Source of the DNA: Micrococcales bacterium
GTDB lineage: Bacteria; Actinomycetota; Actinomycetes; Actinomycetales; Dermatophilaceae
DNA length: 64,000 nucleotides
Direction of reading: 5' to 3'
Assembly: GCA_021287075.1 (NCBI GenBank)
Contig: JAJTBD010000013.1
Location: forward strand, 48,669-112,668
Shown: piece by piece, positions 25,826 through 35,337 of the stretch
Layout of the letters: the number at the start of each line of letters is the position of its first letter
How positions within the stretch are numbered: position 1 is the first letter of the stretch
The notes under the pieces: generated by a model
Told to the model about the DNA's origin: nothing
The model's database searches: none
The model's input: the letters and a program-made list of their open reading frames with translations, nothing else
Translations under genes and position numbers: made by a program

Positions 25826-26476
25826 ATGACGTGCATGGCAGGCAATGGCGACCCACAGCGGGGGCAGCGGATGCCGCGCTCGGCGCGCAGGGCACAGCTG
25901 CTCGAGTCGGCTCAGTCGGCCTTCGTCGAGCTCGGCTATCACGCCGCGGCGATGGACGACATCGCAGAGCGGGCCGGGGTCTCCAAACCCGTTCTCTACC
26001 AGCACTTCCCGGGCAAGCTTGAGCTCTATCTGGCACTGCTCGACAGACACTGCGAGTCGCTCGTGCAGCTGGTCCGCGAGGCCCTCTCCCTGACCTCCGA
26101 CAACAAGGAGCGGGTGTATTCGACGGTCGGCGCCTACTTCGACTTCGTCGCCCAGGACGGCGCTGCCTTCCGCCTGATCTTCGAGTCCGACCTGACCAAC
26201 GAGTCGGCCGTGCGGATGCGCCTGGACAACGTCGGCTTCACATGCGCCGAGGCGGTGGCCGATGTCATCGCCGCGGACGCCGGCATCGACGACGACTCCG
26301 CCATGCTGCTCGCGGTCTCGCTCACCGGCCTGGCCCAGACCGCTGCCCGGCACTGGCTGGCCCAGGGGGCCGCGCTGCCGCAGGCGCAGGCGGCCAAGAT
26401 CGCCGGAGACCTGGCGTGGCGCGGCATCGGCGGCTTCCCCCGAGTCGGGGAATCGGGGTCCGGGGCGGCCGGTTAG
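25826..26476 (+). CDS. TetR-family regulator
   Basis: 216 residues. The TetR HTH covers about 18-65: ARRAQLLESAQSAFVELGYH, MDDIAERAGVSKPVLYQHFP, GKLELYLALLD. A helical ligand domain follows, including AAFRLIFESDLTNES. A purine-rich AGGGAAGGGGAGGG lies just before ATG 25826. It is divergent from moeZ and precedes DUF3107, the same order as Rv3206c-Rv3208-Rv3208A in M. tuberculosis. The ligand is unknown; self-regulation or control of moeZ across the short intergenic gap is likely. Confidence 0.9.
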   Translation: MTCMAGNGDPQRGQRMPRSARRAQLLESAQSAFVELGYHAAAMDDIAERAGVSKPVLYQHFPGKLELYLALLDRHCESLVQLVREALSLTSDNKERVYSTVGAYFDFVAQDGAAFRLIFESDLTNESAVRMRLDNVGFTCAEAVADVIAADAGIDDDSAMLLAVSLTGLAQTAARHWLAQGAALPQAQAAKIAGDLAWRGIGGFPRVGESGSGAAG

Positions 26477-26552
26477 CCTGAGGGTGATCGCCGCCCACCA
26501 CGTGGTCCAGGCGGCATACCCAACACTGACAGCCCACACGAAGGAGTCCCCC

Positions 26553-26777
26553 ATGGAGGTCCGCATCGGCGTCCAGAACGTCGCGCGCGAGATCACGCTC
26601 GAGACCCCGAGCTCCGCTGACGAGGTGCAGGCCGCGGTCGACGCGGCGCTCGCCGAGGGCGGCGTGCTCGCCCTCGTCGACGACAAGGGCAAGCGCCTGG
26701 TCGTCCCCGGCCGCGCGCTCGGCTATGTCGTCGTCGGCGAGTCGGAGAAGGGCCGCGTCGGCTTCGGCGCCTCCTGA
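26553..26777 (+). CDS. DUF3107 family protein
   Basis: 74-residue actinobacteria-specific protein, homologous in type to TB9.4/Rv3208A. It starts MEVRIGVQNVAREITLET and continues with SADEVQAAVDAALAEGGVLA, RLVVPGRALGYVVVG and GRVGFGAS. AAGGAG lies six bases before the ATG. It is small, soluble and single-domain, of unknown function, and consistently linked to the TetR gene. A copy of the iterated octamer lies in the gap between them. Confidence 0.92.
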   Translation: MEVRIGVQNVAREITLETPSSADEVQAAVDAALAEGGVLALVDDKGKRLVVPGRALGYVVVGESEKGRVGFGAS

Positions 26778-26957
26778 GCCGACACACCGACGACAGCTGG
26801 ACCACGCCTGCACCACCAAATCGTGTCCACAATGTGTTGCGGGCATGGGGGAATGAAGTTCCCCTCCACCCGGTTGGCGTGATTTGTTGGAACCAGTGAC
26901 CCGGAAACGCCGGGCGTTGGCTTGGGTCCCACCAGGGACCAGAAAGGAGCCCACCCC

Positions 26958-27221
26958 ATGGGCGCAGTCATCGGCACCATAATCTTCGGTGCGATCATCG
27001 GCATCCTGGCCCGGCTCGTGCTGCCGGGCAAGCAGAACATCTCCGCGATCGTCACGGTCATCCTGGGCATCCTCGGTGCCCTCATCGGCTACTACCTCTG
27101 GGGCATGATCGGCGGCGGCGACACCAAGGGTGTCGACGTCATCCGCTGGCTCATCTCCATCGCGGTCTCGGCCGGTCTGGTTGTCGGCTACGGCCTCATC
27201 ACCGGCAACAAGCAGGTCTGA
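26958..27221 (+). CDS. GlsB/YeaQ/YmgE stress-response membrane protein
   Basis: 87 residues, three hydrophobic helices: AVIGTIIFGAIIGILARLVL, SAIVTVILGILGALIGYYLW and IRWLISIAVSAGLVVGYGL. Gly spacing is typical of the transglycosylase-associated/GlsB family of small inner-membrane stress proteins. AAAGGAG at 26943-26949 is a good ribosome-binding site. The 180-bp upstream gap is more AT-rich than the surroundings, with a GGTCCC/GGGACC mini-hairpin at its end, and probably holds a stress promoter. A perfect terminator follows, so the gene is monocistronic. Confidence 0.9.
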   Translation: MGAVIGTIIFGAIIGILARLVLPGKQNISAIVTVILGILGALIGYYLWGMIGGGDTKGVDVIRWLISIAVSAGLVVGYGLITGNKQV

Positions 27222-27257
27222 CCCACACAGCCACGGCGGCCCCTGGGCCTGCCTGGT

Positions 27258-27290
27258 GACGGGCCCCGTCCATCCCGGACGGGGCCCGTC
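27258..27290 (+). terminator. Perfect 14-bp terminator hairpin after the GlsB gene
   Basis: GACGGGCCCCGTCC (27258-27271) pairs with 27277-27290 around a 5-nt loop. Confidence 0.8.
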
Positions 27291-27392
27291 GTGCTGTCCG
27301 GGCGCCTCGCCCGGGCTCCCCGCCCCCGGCGGCCAGGGGCCCAGACGTCGGCCGATGCGGGAGCGCGGCGTGGGCGATGGCATGCTGGCCGC

Positions 27393-28541
27393 ATGAGTGC
27401 GAGGGGGATCAGGGTCGCGCACGTCACCGACGCCATGGGGGGCGGTGTGGTGACGTCGCTGGGCGGCATGGCGCGGGCGCAGGCCGCCGACCCGGCATAC
27501 GAGCGGGTCGACGTCGCGTGGGTGCGCCGCCCGATCACGCCGACGCGGGATGAGCTGGCCGAGGTGTGCGGGCCGCAGGTGGGTCTGCTGGAGCTGTCGG
27601 AGTCGCTCGGCGCCGACCGCTTCGCCGCGCTCGTGCGCTTCCTCGGCAGGTCGCTGGCCCGCCGCGACTATGACGTGGTGCACCTGCACTGCTCGCGCAC
27701 CGGCTTCCTCGGGCGCGTCCTGGCCGCTGGCACCGGCGCGCGCGGCGTGGTCTACACCCCGCACGGTCTGGCCTTCTCGCACGGCCACTCGCCGAGGGCG
27801 TCGGAGGTCTATCGCCGGCTCGAGCAGGCGGGCGCCCGGCTGCGGCCCGGCTTCGTGGCCGTCTCCCCGTCGGAGGCCGCCACCATCGCGGGCGCGATCC
27901 CGTGGGCGCGCACCGAGGTGGTCGCCAACAGCGTCGACGCCGCCGCGCTCGGCGCCCTCGGAGACCGCACCCCGTGGACGGGGGAGCGCCCGGCGCGGGT
28001 GATGCACGTGGGCCGCCTCGCCGCGCCCAAGGCCCCTGAGGTGTATGCCGCGGCGCTGGCAGCGCTCGCGGCCGACCTCACCGGGCGCGGGCTGCCCGCG
28101 CCGCAGGCCACCTGGATCGGTGGCGGGGAACACGAGTTCCCGGCCGACCTGGGCGTGGAGGTCACCGGCTGGGTCGAGCCGCACGAGGTCCGCGAGCGGC
28201 TCGCCGAGGCCGATCTGCTGCTGTTCACCAGCCAGGGCGAGGGCCTGCCCATGGTCATCCTCGAGGCGATGGCCCTCGGCGTGCCCGTCGTCGCCTCCCG
28301 GGTGGTCGGGGTGAGCGACCTCGTCGACGACGGCCGCACCGGCCTGCTGGGTGGCGACGCCGACGAGCTCGCCCGGCACGCCGCCGCGGTCCTGGCCGAC
28401 CCGGGCCTCCAGCAGCGGCTGGCCGACGCCGGTCGCGCCGAGGTGGCCGCGCACTATGACACCAGGGACTGGGCGCAGCGGCTGCGCGCGGCCTACGGCC
28501 GGCTCGTCCCGGGGCTGCCCGCGGGTCCGGCGCAGCCCTGA
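27393..28541 (+). CDS. GT4-family glycosyltransferase
   Basis: 382-residue GT-B glycosyltransferase. The N-domain begins IRVAHVTDAMGGGVVTSLGG with DVVHLHCSRTGFLGR. The C-domain has VMHVGRLAAPKAPEVYAAAL, the donor-binding segment LLLFTSQGEGLPMVILEAMA (EX7E motif), and GVPVVASRVVGVSDLV. It transfers a sugar from a nucleotide donor to an unknown acceptor, at the cytoplasmic face. CATGCT six bases upstream of the ATG may be a -10. It is upstream of adnA by about 100 bp, which includes a 14-bp direct repeat (GACGCCGCAGTCCT) at the 3' end. Confidence 0.9.
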   Translation: MSARGIRVAHVTDAMGGGVVTSLGGMARAQAADPAYERVDVAWVRRPITPTRDELAEVCGPQVGLLELSESLGADRFAALVRFLGRSLARRDYDVVHLHCSRTGFLGRVLAAGTGARGVVYTPHGLAFSHGHSPRASEVYRRLEQAGARLRPGFVAVSPSEAATIAGAIPWARTEVVANSVDAAALGALGDRTPWTGERPARVMHVGRLAAPKAPEVYAAALAALAADLTGRGLPAPQATWIGGGEHEFPADLGVEVTGWVEPHEVRERLAEADLLLFTSQGEGLPMVILEAMALGVPVVASRVVGVSDLVDDGRTGLLGGDADELARHAAAVLADPGLQQRLADAGRAEVAAHYDTRDWAQRLRAAYGRLVPGLPAGPAQP

Positions 28542-28642
28542 CGCCGCAGTCCTGACGCCGCAGTCCTGACGCGGGGACCGCACGCCGCCGGGCGGTGACA
28601 CCGCGTGCCTCGGCTGTCGGTGGCCCGTGGTCGAATCTTCCC

Positions 28643-31600
28643 GTGCTCACCCTGCGACGACAGCCCGCGCTCGAGACGGCCGTGCCCGATCTCGACGGGG
28701 TCCAGCGCGCCGCGGTGGCCTTCGCCGGGCCGCGGCTGCGGGTCCTCGGCGGGCCCGGCACAGGCAAGACCACGATCGCGGTCGAGACCGTCGTCGCGGC
28801 CGTGGCCCGCGGCGAGGTGCGGCCCGACCAGTGCCTGCTCCTCACCGCGACGCGGCTGTCGGCCGCGGCGCTGCGCGAGCGGGTCACCGCCCGCATCGGC
28901 GGCACCACCACCGAGCCGCTGGCCCGGACCCACTCCTCCTTCGGCTTCGGTCTGCTCCGCCAGGACGCCGCGCTGCGTGGCGCGCCCACCCCGCGGCTGC
29001 TGAGCGGCCCGGAGCAGGACGTCATCCTGCGCGAGCTGCTGGCCGGCTATGCCGCCGGCGACCCCCCGGGGCCGGTCTGGCCCGAGCGGGTGCGTGAGGC
29101 GCTGGGCACCAGGGGCTTCCGCGCCGAGCTGCGGGACCTGCTCATGCGGGCGGTCGAGCACGGTCTGGAGCCCGACGCGCTCGCGGCCCTCGGCGATGCC
29201 CATGACCGTCCCGAGTGGCGGGCCGCGGCGCAGGTGCTCGGCGACTACGACCAGGTGACGGGGCTGTCGGCCCCCGGCGCCTTCGACCCCGCCTGGGTGC
29301 TCACCGCGGCCGCAGACCTGCTCGAGGACGACGACGAGGCGCGCGCCCGCGCCCACGCCCAGCTGCGGCTCATCGTGGTCGACGACGCCCAGGAGCTCAC
29401 CCACCCCGCCGCCCGGCTGCTGCGCGCGGCGACCGGTCCCGGCGCCCGCGTCGTGCTCATCGGAGACCCCGATGCCGCCACCCAGACCTTCCGCGGCGCC
29501 GACCCGCGCCTGCTCGTCCAGGACGCCACCCTCACGGTCGATGACGGCGGCCCGGGCGGGCCCGCCCTGCCCGGCCTCGAGGAGCCGGCGCCCCGCCGGC
29601 CGGCGGCCCGCCGCGTCGGTCTGGGGCAGGGCATGCTGCCGGGGCTGGGGGGCGAGGTGCCCACGCTCGTGCTGCCCACGGCATACCGCCTGCCGTCGGC
29701 CATCGCCGAGGCCGCGCAGCGCGTCGCGCCCAAGATCGGTGCCCTCGGTGGCGGCGAGCAGCGTCGCGCGGCGCCCGGGCGCGCCGGTGGCGCGGTGTCC
29801 GCCCACCTGGTGCGGTCGGTCGCCCAGGAGGGCGCGCTGATCGCGGGGGAGCTGCGCCGGGCCCACCTGCTCCAGGGCGTGCCCTATGCCGAGATGGCCG
29901 TCATCGTGCGCGGCGGCGGCCGCACCAGCACCCTCCGGCGGGTGCTGGCCACCTCGGGCGTGCCGGTGGCCGCCGACTCCTCCGACATCCCGGTGCGTGA
30001 CGAGGTCGCCGTGCGGCCGCTGCTGGCGCTGCTGCGCGAGGTGCTGGCGCTCGCGGCCGACTCCGAGCACGTCATCGACCCCGTCGTCGCGGTCGACGTG
30101 CTCGCCTCCCCGCTCGGCGGCGCCGACTCGGTCGCGCTGCGGCGGCTGCGCCGCGAGCTGCGCCGGGCGGAGCTGTCTGGCGGTGGTGGCCGCTCCAGCG
30201 ATGTGCTGCTCGCCGACGCCATCGCCGACCCGGGCCGGCTCGCGCTCATCGGCCCCGACGGCGAGCCCGGTCGGCGCGTGGGCCGGGTCGTCCAGGCCGG
30301 GCTGGCGGCCAATGCCGAGCCCGGCGCGAGCGCCGAGACCGTGCTCTGGGAGATGTGGTCCGCCAGCGGGCTGGCCCCGGTCTGGCAGCGCATCGCCCTC
30401 GACGGTGGCCCGGGCGCGGCGCGGGCCGACCGCGACCTCGACGCCGTTGTGGGGCTCTTCGACGCCGCGGCCAAGTTCGTCGACCGGCTGCCGCACGCCG
30501 ACGCCGCGGAGTTCCTCACCCACATCCAGGGCCAGGACATCCCCGGCGACACCCTCGTCGCCCGCTCCCCGGTGGGCGACTCGGTGGTCGTGCTCACCCC
30601 CGCGGCCGCCGCGGGCCGTCAGTGGCGTCACGTCGTCGTCGCCGGGGTGCAGGAGGGCGTCTGGCCCGACCTGCGGCTGCGTGGCTCGCTGCTGGGCTCC
30701 CAGGACCTCGTCGATGTGGTCACCGACCGCGGCCGGTCCCACCGAGCGCGCCAGGCCGCCGTCCGCTATGACGAGACCCGCCTGCTCTATGCCGCGGTGA
30801 CCCGGGCCAGCGAGCGGGTCACCATCACGGCCGTGCGCAGCGACGAGGAGCAGCCCTCGGTCTATCTCGACATCCTCGACCCGCTGCCCGAGCCCGACGA
30901 CCCCAGCGACAGCCAGGCCGACATCGGGCGGCCCTTTGCCGAGCCACGCCATCCGCTCACCCTCGCCGGGGCAGTCGCCGAGCTGCGACGGTCGGTGCTC
31001 GCCGCAGCGCCCGCCGAGATGCCTGCCGAGGCCACTGGCGCGACCGATCCCGTTGTCGCACAGCAGGTCTGGCCGCTCGGTCTGCTCGCCGCGGAGGGAG
31101 TGCAGGGGGCCGACCCGAGCGACTGGTGGGGGCTGCGCGGGCTCACCTGCGAGGAGCCGCTGCGAGCGCCCGAGCAGCCGGTGCGTGTCTCGCCGTCCCG
31201 CGTCGAGAGCTTTGGCCGGTGCGGGCTGCGATGGTTCCTCAGCAGCCGTGGCGGCGACGGCCCCGCCGTGGGGGCAGCCTCGATCGGCACGCTGGTCCAC
31301 GACATCGTCGCCGAGCTCGGCGACCAGGACGCGCCCACCCTCCAGGCCGAGGTCGACGCCCGGTGGCGGCGGCTCGGGCTCGACCCCGGCTGGCTCTCCG
31401 ACCGCAGGCAGGCCGAGGCCCGCGACATGGTGGCCAGGCTGGCGCGCTATTTCGACGAGGCGAGGGCCGGCGGCTGGGTCCGCCTCGGCGCCGAGATCAA
31501 GATGGAGCTCACGCTCGGCCGAGCCGTCCTCAGCGGCCGGGCCGACCGGGTCGAGCGGGCGCCCGACGGGACCGGCCTGCGCGTCATCGACTACAAGACC

Positions 31601-31939
31601 GGGTCCAGGAAGCCGCCCACCGCCGACGTCGAGCGCCATCCCCAGCTCGGCGTCTATCAGCTCGCCGTCCTCGAGGGCGCCCTCGCCGATCAAGGCACGG
31701 AGTCGGCAGGCGCGGCGCTGCTCCAGGTGGGCAAGGCCGCCAACAAGGGCACCACCCTCCAGGCGCAGCGCCCGCTGGCCGACAGCGACGAGCCGGGCTG
31801 GGCCCGCAAGCTGGTCCTCGAGACCGCCGACGGCATGGCGGGTGCCGGCTTCACCGCCAATGGCGCCGACGAGCAGTACTGCGGCCAGTGCGCGCTGCGT
31901 GCCTGCTGCCCCGTGCAGCCCGAGGGGAGGACCCTGTGA
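28643..31939 (+). CDS. adnA: AdnA-type helicase-nuclease subunit
   Basis: About 1,098 residues. UvrD-like motor motifs are Walker A GGPGTGKTT (residues 36-44), LTATRLSAAALRERV, motif II LIVVDDAQELTH, IGDPDAATQTFRG and VTRASERVTIT. The C-terminal RecB-type nuclease shows GRADRVERA, VIDYKTGSRKPP and PQLGVYQLAVLEG. A four-Cys set (FGRCGLRW plus YCGQCALRACC) should hold a [4Fe-4S] cluster as in AddB/AdnA. With AdnB it forms the end-resection machine that replaces RecBCD in actinobacteria. GTG 28643 is used; an in-frame GTG at 28595 is an alternative, and neither has a clear ribosome-binding site. It overlaps adnB by GTGA. Confidence 0.93.
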   Translation: MLTLRRQPALETAVPDLDGVQRAAVAFAGPRLRVLGGPGTGKTTIAVETVVAAVARGEVRPDQCLLLTATRLSAAALRERVTARIGGTTTEPLARTHSSFGFGLLRQDAALRGAPTPRLLSGPEQDVILRELLAGYAAGDPPGPVWPERVREALGTRGFRAELRDLLMRAVEHGLEPDALAALGDAHDRPEWRAAAQVLGDYDQVTGLSAPGAFDPAWVLTAAADLLEDDDEARARAHAQLRLIVVDDAQELTHPAARLLRAATGPGARVVLIGDPDAATQTFRGADPRLLVQDATLTVDDGGPGGPALPGLEEPAPRRPAARRVGLGQGMLPGLGGEVPTLVLPTAYRLPSAIAEAAQRVAPKIGALGGGEQRRAAPGRAGGAVSAHLVRSVAQEGALIAGELRRAHLLQGVPYAEMAVIVRGGGRTSTLRRVLATSGVPVAADSSDIPVRDEVAVRPLLALLREVLALAADSEHVIDPVVAVDVLASPLGGADSVALRRLRRELRRAELSGGGGRSSDVLLADAIADPGRLALIGPDGEPGRRVGRVVQAGLAANAEPGASAETVLWEMWSASGLAPVWQRIALDGGPGAARADRDLDAVVGLFDAAAKFVDRLPHADAAEFLTHIQGQDIPGDTLVARSPVGDSVVVLTPAAAAGRQWRHVVVAGVQEGVWPDLRLRGSLLGSQDLVDVVTDRGRSHRARQAAVRYDETRLLYAAVTRASERVTITAVRSDEEQPSVYLDILDPLPEPDDPSDSQADIGRPFAEPRHPLTLAGAVAELRRSVLAAAPAEMPAEATGATDPVVAQQVWPLGLLAAEGVQGADPSDWWGLRGLTCEEPLRAPEQPVRVSPSRVESFGRCGLRWFLSSRGGDGPAVGAASIGTLVHDIVAELGDQDAPTLQAEVDARWRRLGLDPGWLSDRRQAEARDMVARLARYFDEARAGGWVRLGAEIKMELTLGRAVLSGRADRVERAPDGTGLRVIDYKTGSRKPPTADVERHPQLGVYQLAVLEGALADQGTESAGAALLQVGKAANKGTTLQAQRPLADSDEPGWARKLVLETADGMAGAGFTANGADEQYCGQCALRACCPVQPEGRTL

Positions 31940-34900
31940 CCCCGCCCGAGGCGACCCCGGGCACCAGCCGTGCGCCGCGGCATACCGCCCTCGACATCGC
32001 GGCCGCGCTGGGGCAGCACCCGCCGACGCCGGAGCAGCGCGCCGTCATCGAGGCGCCGCTGGAGCCGCTGCTCGTCGTCGCCGGTGCCGGGTCGGGCAAG
32101 ACCGAGACGATGTCGGCCAGGGTCGTGTGGCTGGTGGCCAACGGGCTGGTGCAGCCCGACCAGGTGCTGGGACTGACCTTCACCCGCAAGGCCGCCACCG
32201 AGCTCGCCGAGCGGATCGCGGCCCGGCTGCGCCGGCTCGAGGCGGTGGGGCTGTGGTCACCGCCCGACGACGATGAGGCCGAGACGCTGGGCGGGGCGCC
32301 GACCGTCTCCACCTATCACTCCTATGCCGGCCGGCTCGTGCGCGAGCACGCGCTTCGGCTGGGCTACGAGCCGGAGTCGCGCCTGCTGTCCGAGGCGGCC
32401 GCATGGCAGTTCGCCAACGAGGCGGCGCTGTCCTATGAGGGGCCGATGGGGGAGTCCACGGCCGCCGACACCACCATCACGGCCGCGGTCATCGACATGG
32501 CGGGCGAGCTGGCCGAGCACCTCCGCGAGCCCGAGGAGGTCAGCGCCCTGCTCGCCGAGATCGACGAGGCGATCATGCGGCTCCCGCAGGGCGGGAGTCG
32601 CGCCAAGGGCCTGCCCGGGACGGTCAGCGACATGCGCAAGGCGCTGCGCGAGCGCGCGATCATCCTGCCCATTGTCTCGCGCTTCGCCGAGCTCAAGCGT
32701 GGCCGCGATGCCATGGACTTCGCCGACCAGGTCGCCCTGGCCGCCCGCCTCGCGCGCACCTTCCCCGACATCGGGGAGATCGAGCGGGCCCGCTTCGGGG
32801 TGGTGCTCCTCGACGAGTTCCAGGACACCTCCGAGGCCCAGTTCGCTCTGCTGGCAGCGCTTTTCGCGCCCGACGGTGCGGTCGCCCCCGTCACCGCGGT
32901 GGGCGACCCGCACCAGTCGATCTATGGCTGGCGGGGTGCCAGCGCCACCACGCTGACCCGCTTCCCCGGCGACTTCAGCGGTCCCGACGGCACCCCCGCG
33001 CCGACCCTGCCGCTGTCGACCAGCTGGCGCAGCAGCCACGCCGTCCTCCAGACCGCCAATGCCGTGGCCGCCCCGCTTCGTGCCGGCGCGAGGGTGCCGG
33101 TCGAGCCGCTGCGAGCCGCGCCGACGGCGCAGCCAGGGCGGGTGCAGGCCGCTCGTCTCGAGACCATCGAGGACGAGGCGACACTCGTCGCACGATGGCT
33201 GACGCAGGCACGGGCCGATGGCGCCCAGTCCTCGGCTGTGCTGTGCCGCAAGCGATCCCAGTTCCCCGCGGTCATCGACGCGCTGGATGCCGCCGGGCTG
33301 CCCTTTGAGGTGGTCGGCCTAGGCGGGCTCCTGCTCACCCCCGAGGTAGAGGACATCACCGCGCTGCTGCACGCCGTCGCCGACCCCACCCGGGGCGACC
33401 AGCTCATGCGGCTGCTCACCGGGCCCCTGTGCCGGCTCGGCGCCGCCGACCTCGACGGGCTGATGGCCTGGGCGCGTCACCAGCAGGAGCTGCGGCAGCG
33501 CCGACTGCACCGGCAGGCCGACGAGACCTCCTCCGACGAGGCGGCCCGTGACCTCGACGGTGAGGTGGCCGAGGACCCAGAGGGCCCGGTGCCCGAGTTG
33601 GCCGCCGACGCCGTCGACACCGCGAGCATCGTCGAGGCGGTCGACGCGCTGCCGCCGCGCCAGTGGCGTGGGCCCGACGGTGAGCGGATCAGCGAGCTGG
33701 CCCACGGCCGGCTCGAGGAGCTCGGTGGCATCCTCCGGCGGCTGCGCTCGCTCACCGCACTCCCGCTCGCCGACCTGGTCGGTGAGGCCGAGCGGGCGCT
33801 CGGGCTCGACATCGAGGTGCTCGCCCGCCCCGGATACACCCCGGCGGCGGCGCGCGCCCACCTCGACGCCTTCGCCGATGTGGCGGCGACCTTCTCGGTG
33901 AGCGCCGACCGGCCCACCCTCGCCGGCTTCCTGGCCTGGCTCAAGGCTGCCCTCAAGGAGGAGCGTGGCCTCGACAAGGGATACATCGAGCCGTCGAGCG
34001 ATGCCGTGCAGGTGCTCACCGTCCACGCGGCCAAGGGCCTGGAGTGGGATGCCGTCGCCGTCCCCGGCCTCGTCGAGGGGACCTTCCCCGCCGACACCGC
34101 CACCGCCGCGCCCCGGCACGACGGGACCGACTGGGTGCTGCCCGAGCCCAAGGACAAGGCCTGGATCGGCGGCCTGACCAAGGGCGGCATCCCCTATGAG
34201 CTGCGGGGCGACCGGGCAGGCCTGCCGGTCCTCGACTGGCGGGGGGCCGAGGACCTCAAGGACCTCCAGACCCGCATCGGCGACTTCCTCCTGGCCGGCG
34301 GCCAGCACGCGCTCGTCGAGGAGCGGCGACTGGCCTATGTGGCCTTCACCCGGGCCCGGCAGCGGATGCTGCTCACCGCCGCGGTGTGGGGCGCGCCCAA
34401 GTCCCCGCGCGTGACCTCCCGCTTCCTCGACGAGGTGCGCGACCAGGCCGAGGTGATCGAGTGGGCGGCATCGCCGGGCCCGCTCGACGACGGCAAGCCG
34501 CCGCCCAATCCGCCTGCGGCCCAAGGGATCTCAGGTCAGTGGCCGGTCGCCGTCGCTGCCGACCCGCGCCTTGGCGCCGCGGCCGAGGCCGTCCGCGAGA
34601 CCGCCGGGCGGCTGGTGGGCCTGCCTGCGGCGCAGCGGCGCGCCGACCTGGGCGACCAGACAGGGGGCATCCTCGAGGAGCTGCGGCTGCTGCTGGCCGA
34701 GCGCGACGCCCTCCAGGCTCGCGGCGATCGGGTGATCGACCTGCCCCGCCACCTGTCGACCTCGGCACTTGTCTCCCTCGCCCAGGACAGCGCCGCCTTC
34801 ACCAGGGAGCTGCGCCGTCCCATGCCGCAGGCGCCCGCGCTGGCGGCCAGACGCGGCACCGCCTTCCACGCGTGGGTGGAGCAGCACTACTCCAGAGCGG

Positions 34901-35337
34901 CGATCGTCGACGTGCTCGAGCTGCCCGGCTCGGCCGACGAGGGTCCGGCCGACGACACCGACCTGCCCGCAATGAAGGAGCGCTTCCTCGCCAGCGAGTG
35001 GGCCCACCGGATGCCCCTGGAGATCGAGACCTCCCTCGAGACCGTGATCGACGGGATCGCCGTCCGCGGGCGCATCGACGCCGTCTTCCCCCGCGAGGGC
35101 GGCGGCGCGACGATCGTCGACTGGAAGACCGGCCCTCCGCCGCAGGAGGGGGCAGGGGCTGCGCGCGTGGTCCAGCTCGCGGCATACCGCGTCGCCTATG
35201 CCCGCCTGCGTGGCCTGGCGCTCACCGAGGTGGACGCCGCGTTCTACTACGCCGGCACCGGCGAGACGCGCTGGCCCGACCTGCCCGACGAGGCCGGGCT
35301 GGTGGCCCTGCTCAGAAGTGTGCCTACGACCGGGTGA
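31936..35337 (+). CDS. adnB: AdnB-type helicase-nuclease subunit
   Basis: 1,133 residues. An intact SF1A motor is present: Walker A VAGAGSGKTE near residue 50, LTFTRKAATELAERI, STYHSYAGRLV, VLLDEFQDTSEAQ, VGDPHQSIYGWRGAS, VLTVHAAKGLEWDAVAV and AYVAFTRARQRM. The RecB-like nuclease lies after residue 960 with RRGTAFHAWVEQHY, GRIDAVFPREGG, IVDWKTG and QLAAYRVAYARLRG. In mycobacteria AdnB is the leading motor of the AdnAB dimer. It is translationally coupled to adnA by a 4-bp overlap. The 3' end overlaps the convergent phosphotransferase gene by 14 bp. Confidence 0.95.
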   Translation: MTPPEATPGTSRAPRHTALDIAAALGQHPPTPEQRAVIEAPLEPLLVVAGAGSGKTETMSARVVWLVANGLVQPDQVLGLTFTRKAATELAERIAARLRRLEAVGLWSPPDDDEAETLGGAPTVSTYHSYAGRLVREHALRLGYEPESRLLSEAAAWQFANEAALSYEGPMGESTAADTTITAAVIDMAGELAEHLREPEEVSALLAEIDEAIMRLPQGGSRAKGLPGTVSDMRKALRERAIILPIVSRFAELKRGRDAMDFADQVALAARLARTFPDIGEIERARFGVVLLDEFQDTSEAQFALLAALFAPDGAVAPVTAVGDPHQSIYGWRGASATTLTRFPGDFSGPDGTPAPTLPLSTSWRSSHAVLQTANAVAAPLRAGARVPVEPLRAAPTAQPGRVQAARLETIEDEATLVARWLTQARADGAQSSAVLCRKRSQFPAVIDALDAAGLPFEVVGLGGLLLTPEVEDITALLHAVADPTRGDQLMRLLTGPLCRLGAADLDGLMAWARHQQELRQRRLHRQADETSSDEAARDLDGEVAEDPEGPVPELAADAVDTASIVEAVDALPPRQWRGPDGERISELAHGRLEELGGILRRLRSLTALPLADLVGEAERALGLDIEVLARPGYTPAAARAHLDAFADVAATFSVSADRPTLAGFLAWLKAALKEERGLDKGYIEPSSDAVQVLTVHAAKGLEWDAVAVPGLVEGTFPADTATAAPRHDGTDWVLPEPKDKAWIGGLTKGGIPYELRGDRAGLPVLDWRGAEDLKDLQTRIGDFLLAGGQHALVEERRLAYVAFTRARQRMLLTAAVWGAPKSPRVTSRFLDEVRDQAEVIEWAASPGPLDDGKPPPNPPAAQGISGQWPVAVAADPRLGAAAEAVRETAGRLVGLPAAQRRADLGDQTGGILEELRLLLAERDALQARGDRVIDLPRHLSTSALVSLAQDSAAFTRELRRPMPQAPALAARRGTAFHAWVEQHYSRAAIVDVLELPGSADEGPADDTDLPAMKERFLASEWAHRMPLEIETSLETVIDGIAVRGRIDAVFPREGGGATIVDWKTGPPPQEGAGAARVVQLAAYRVAYARLRGLALTEVDAAFYYAGTGETRWPDLPDEAGLVALLRSVPTTG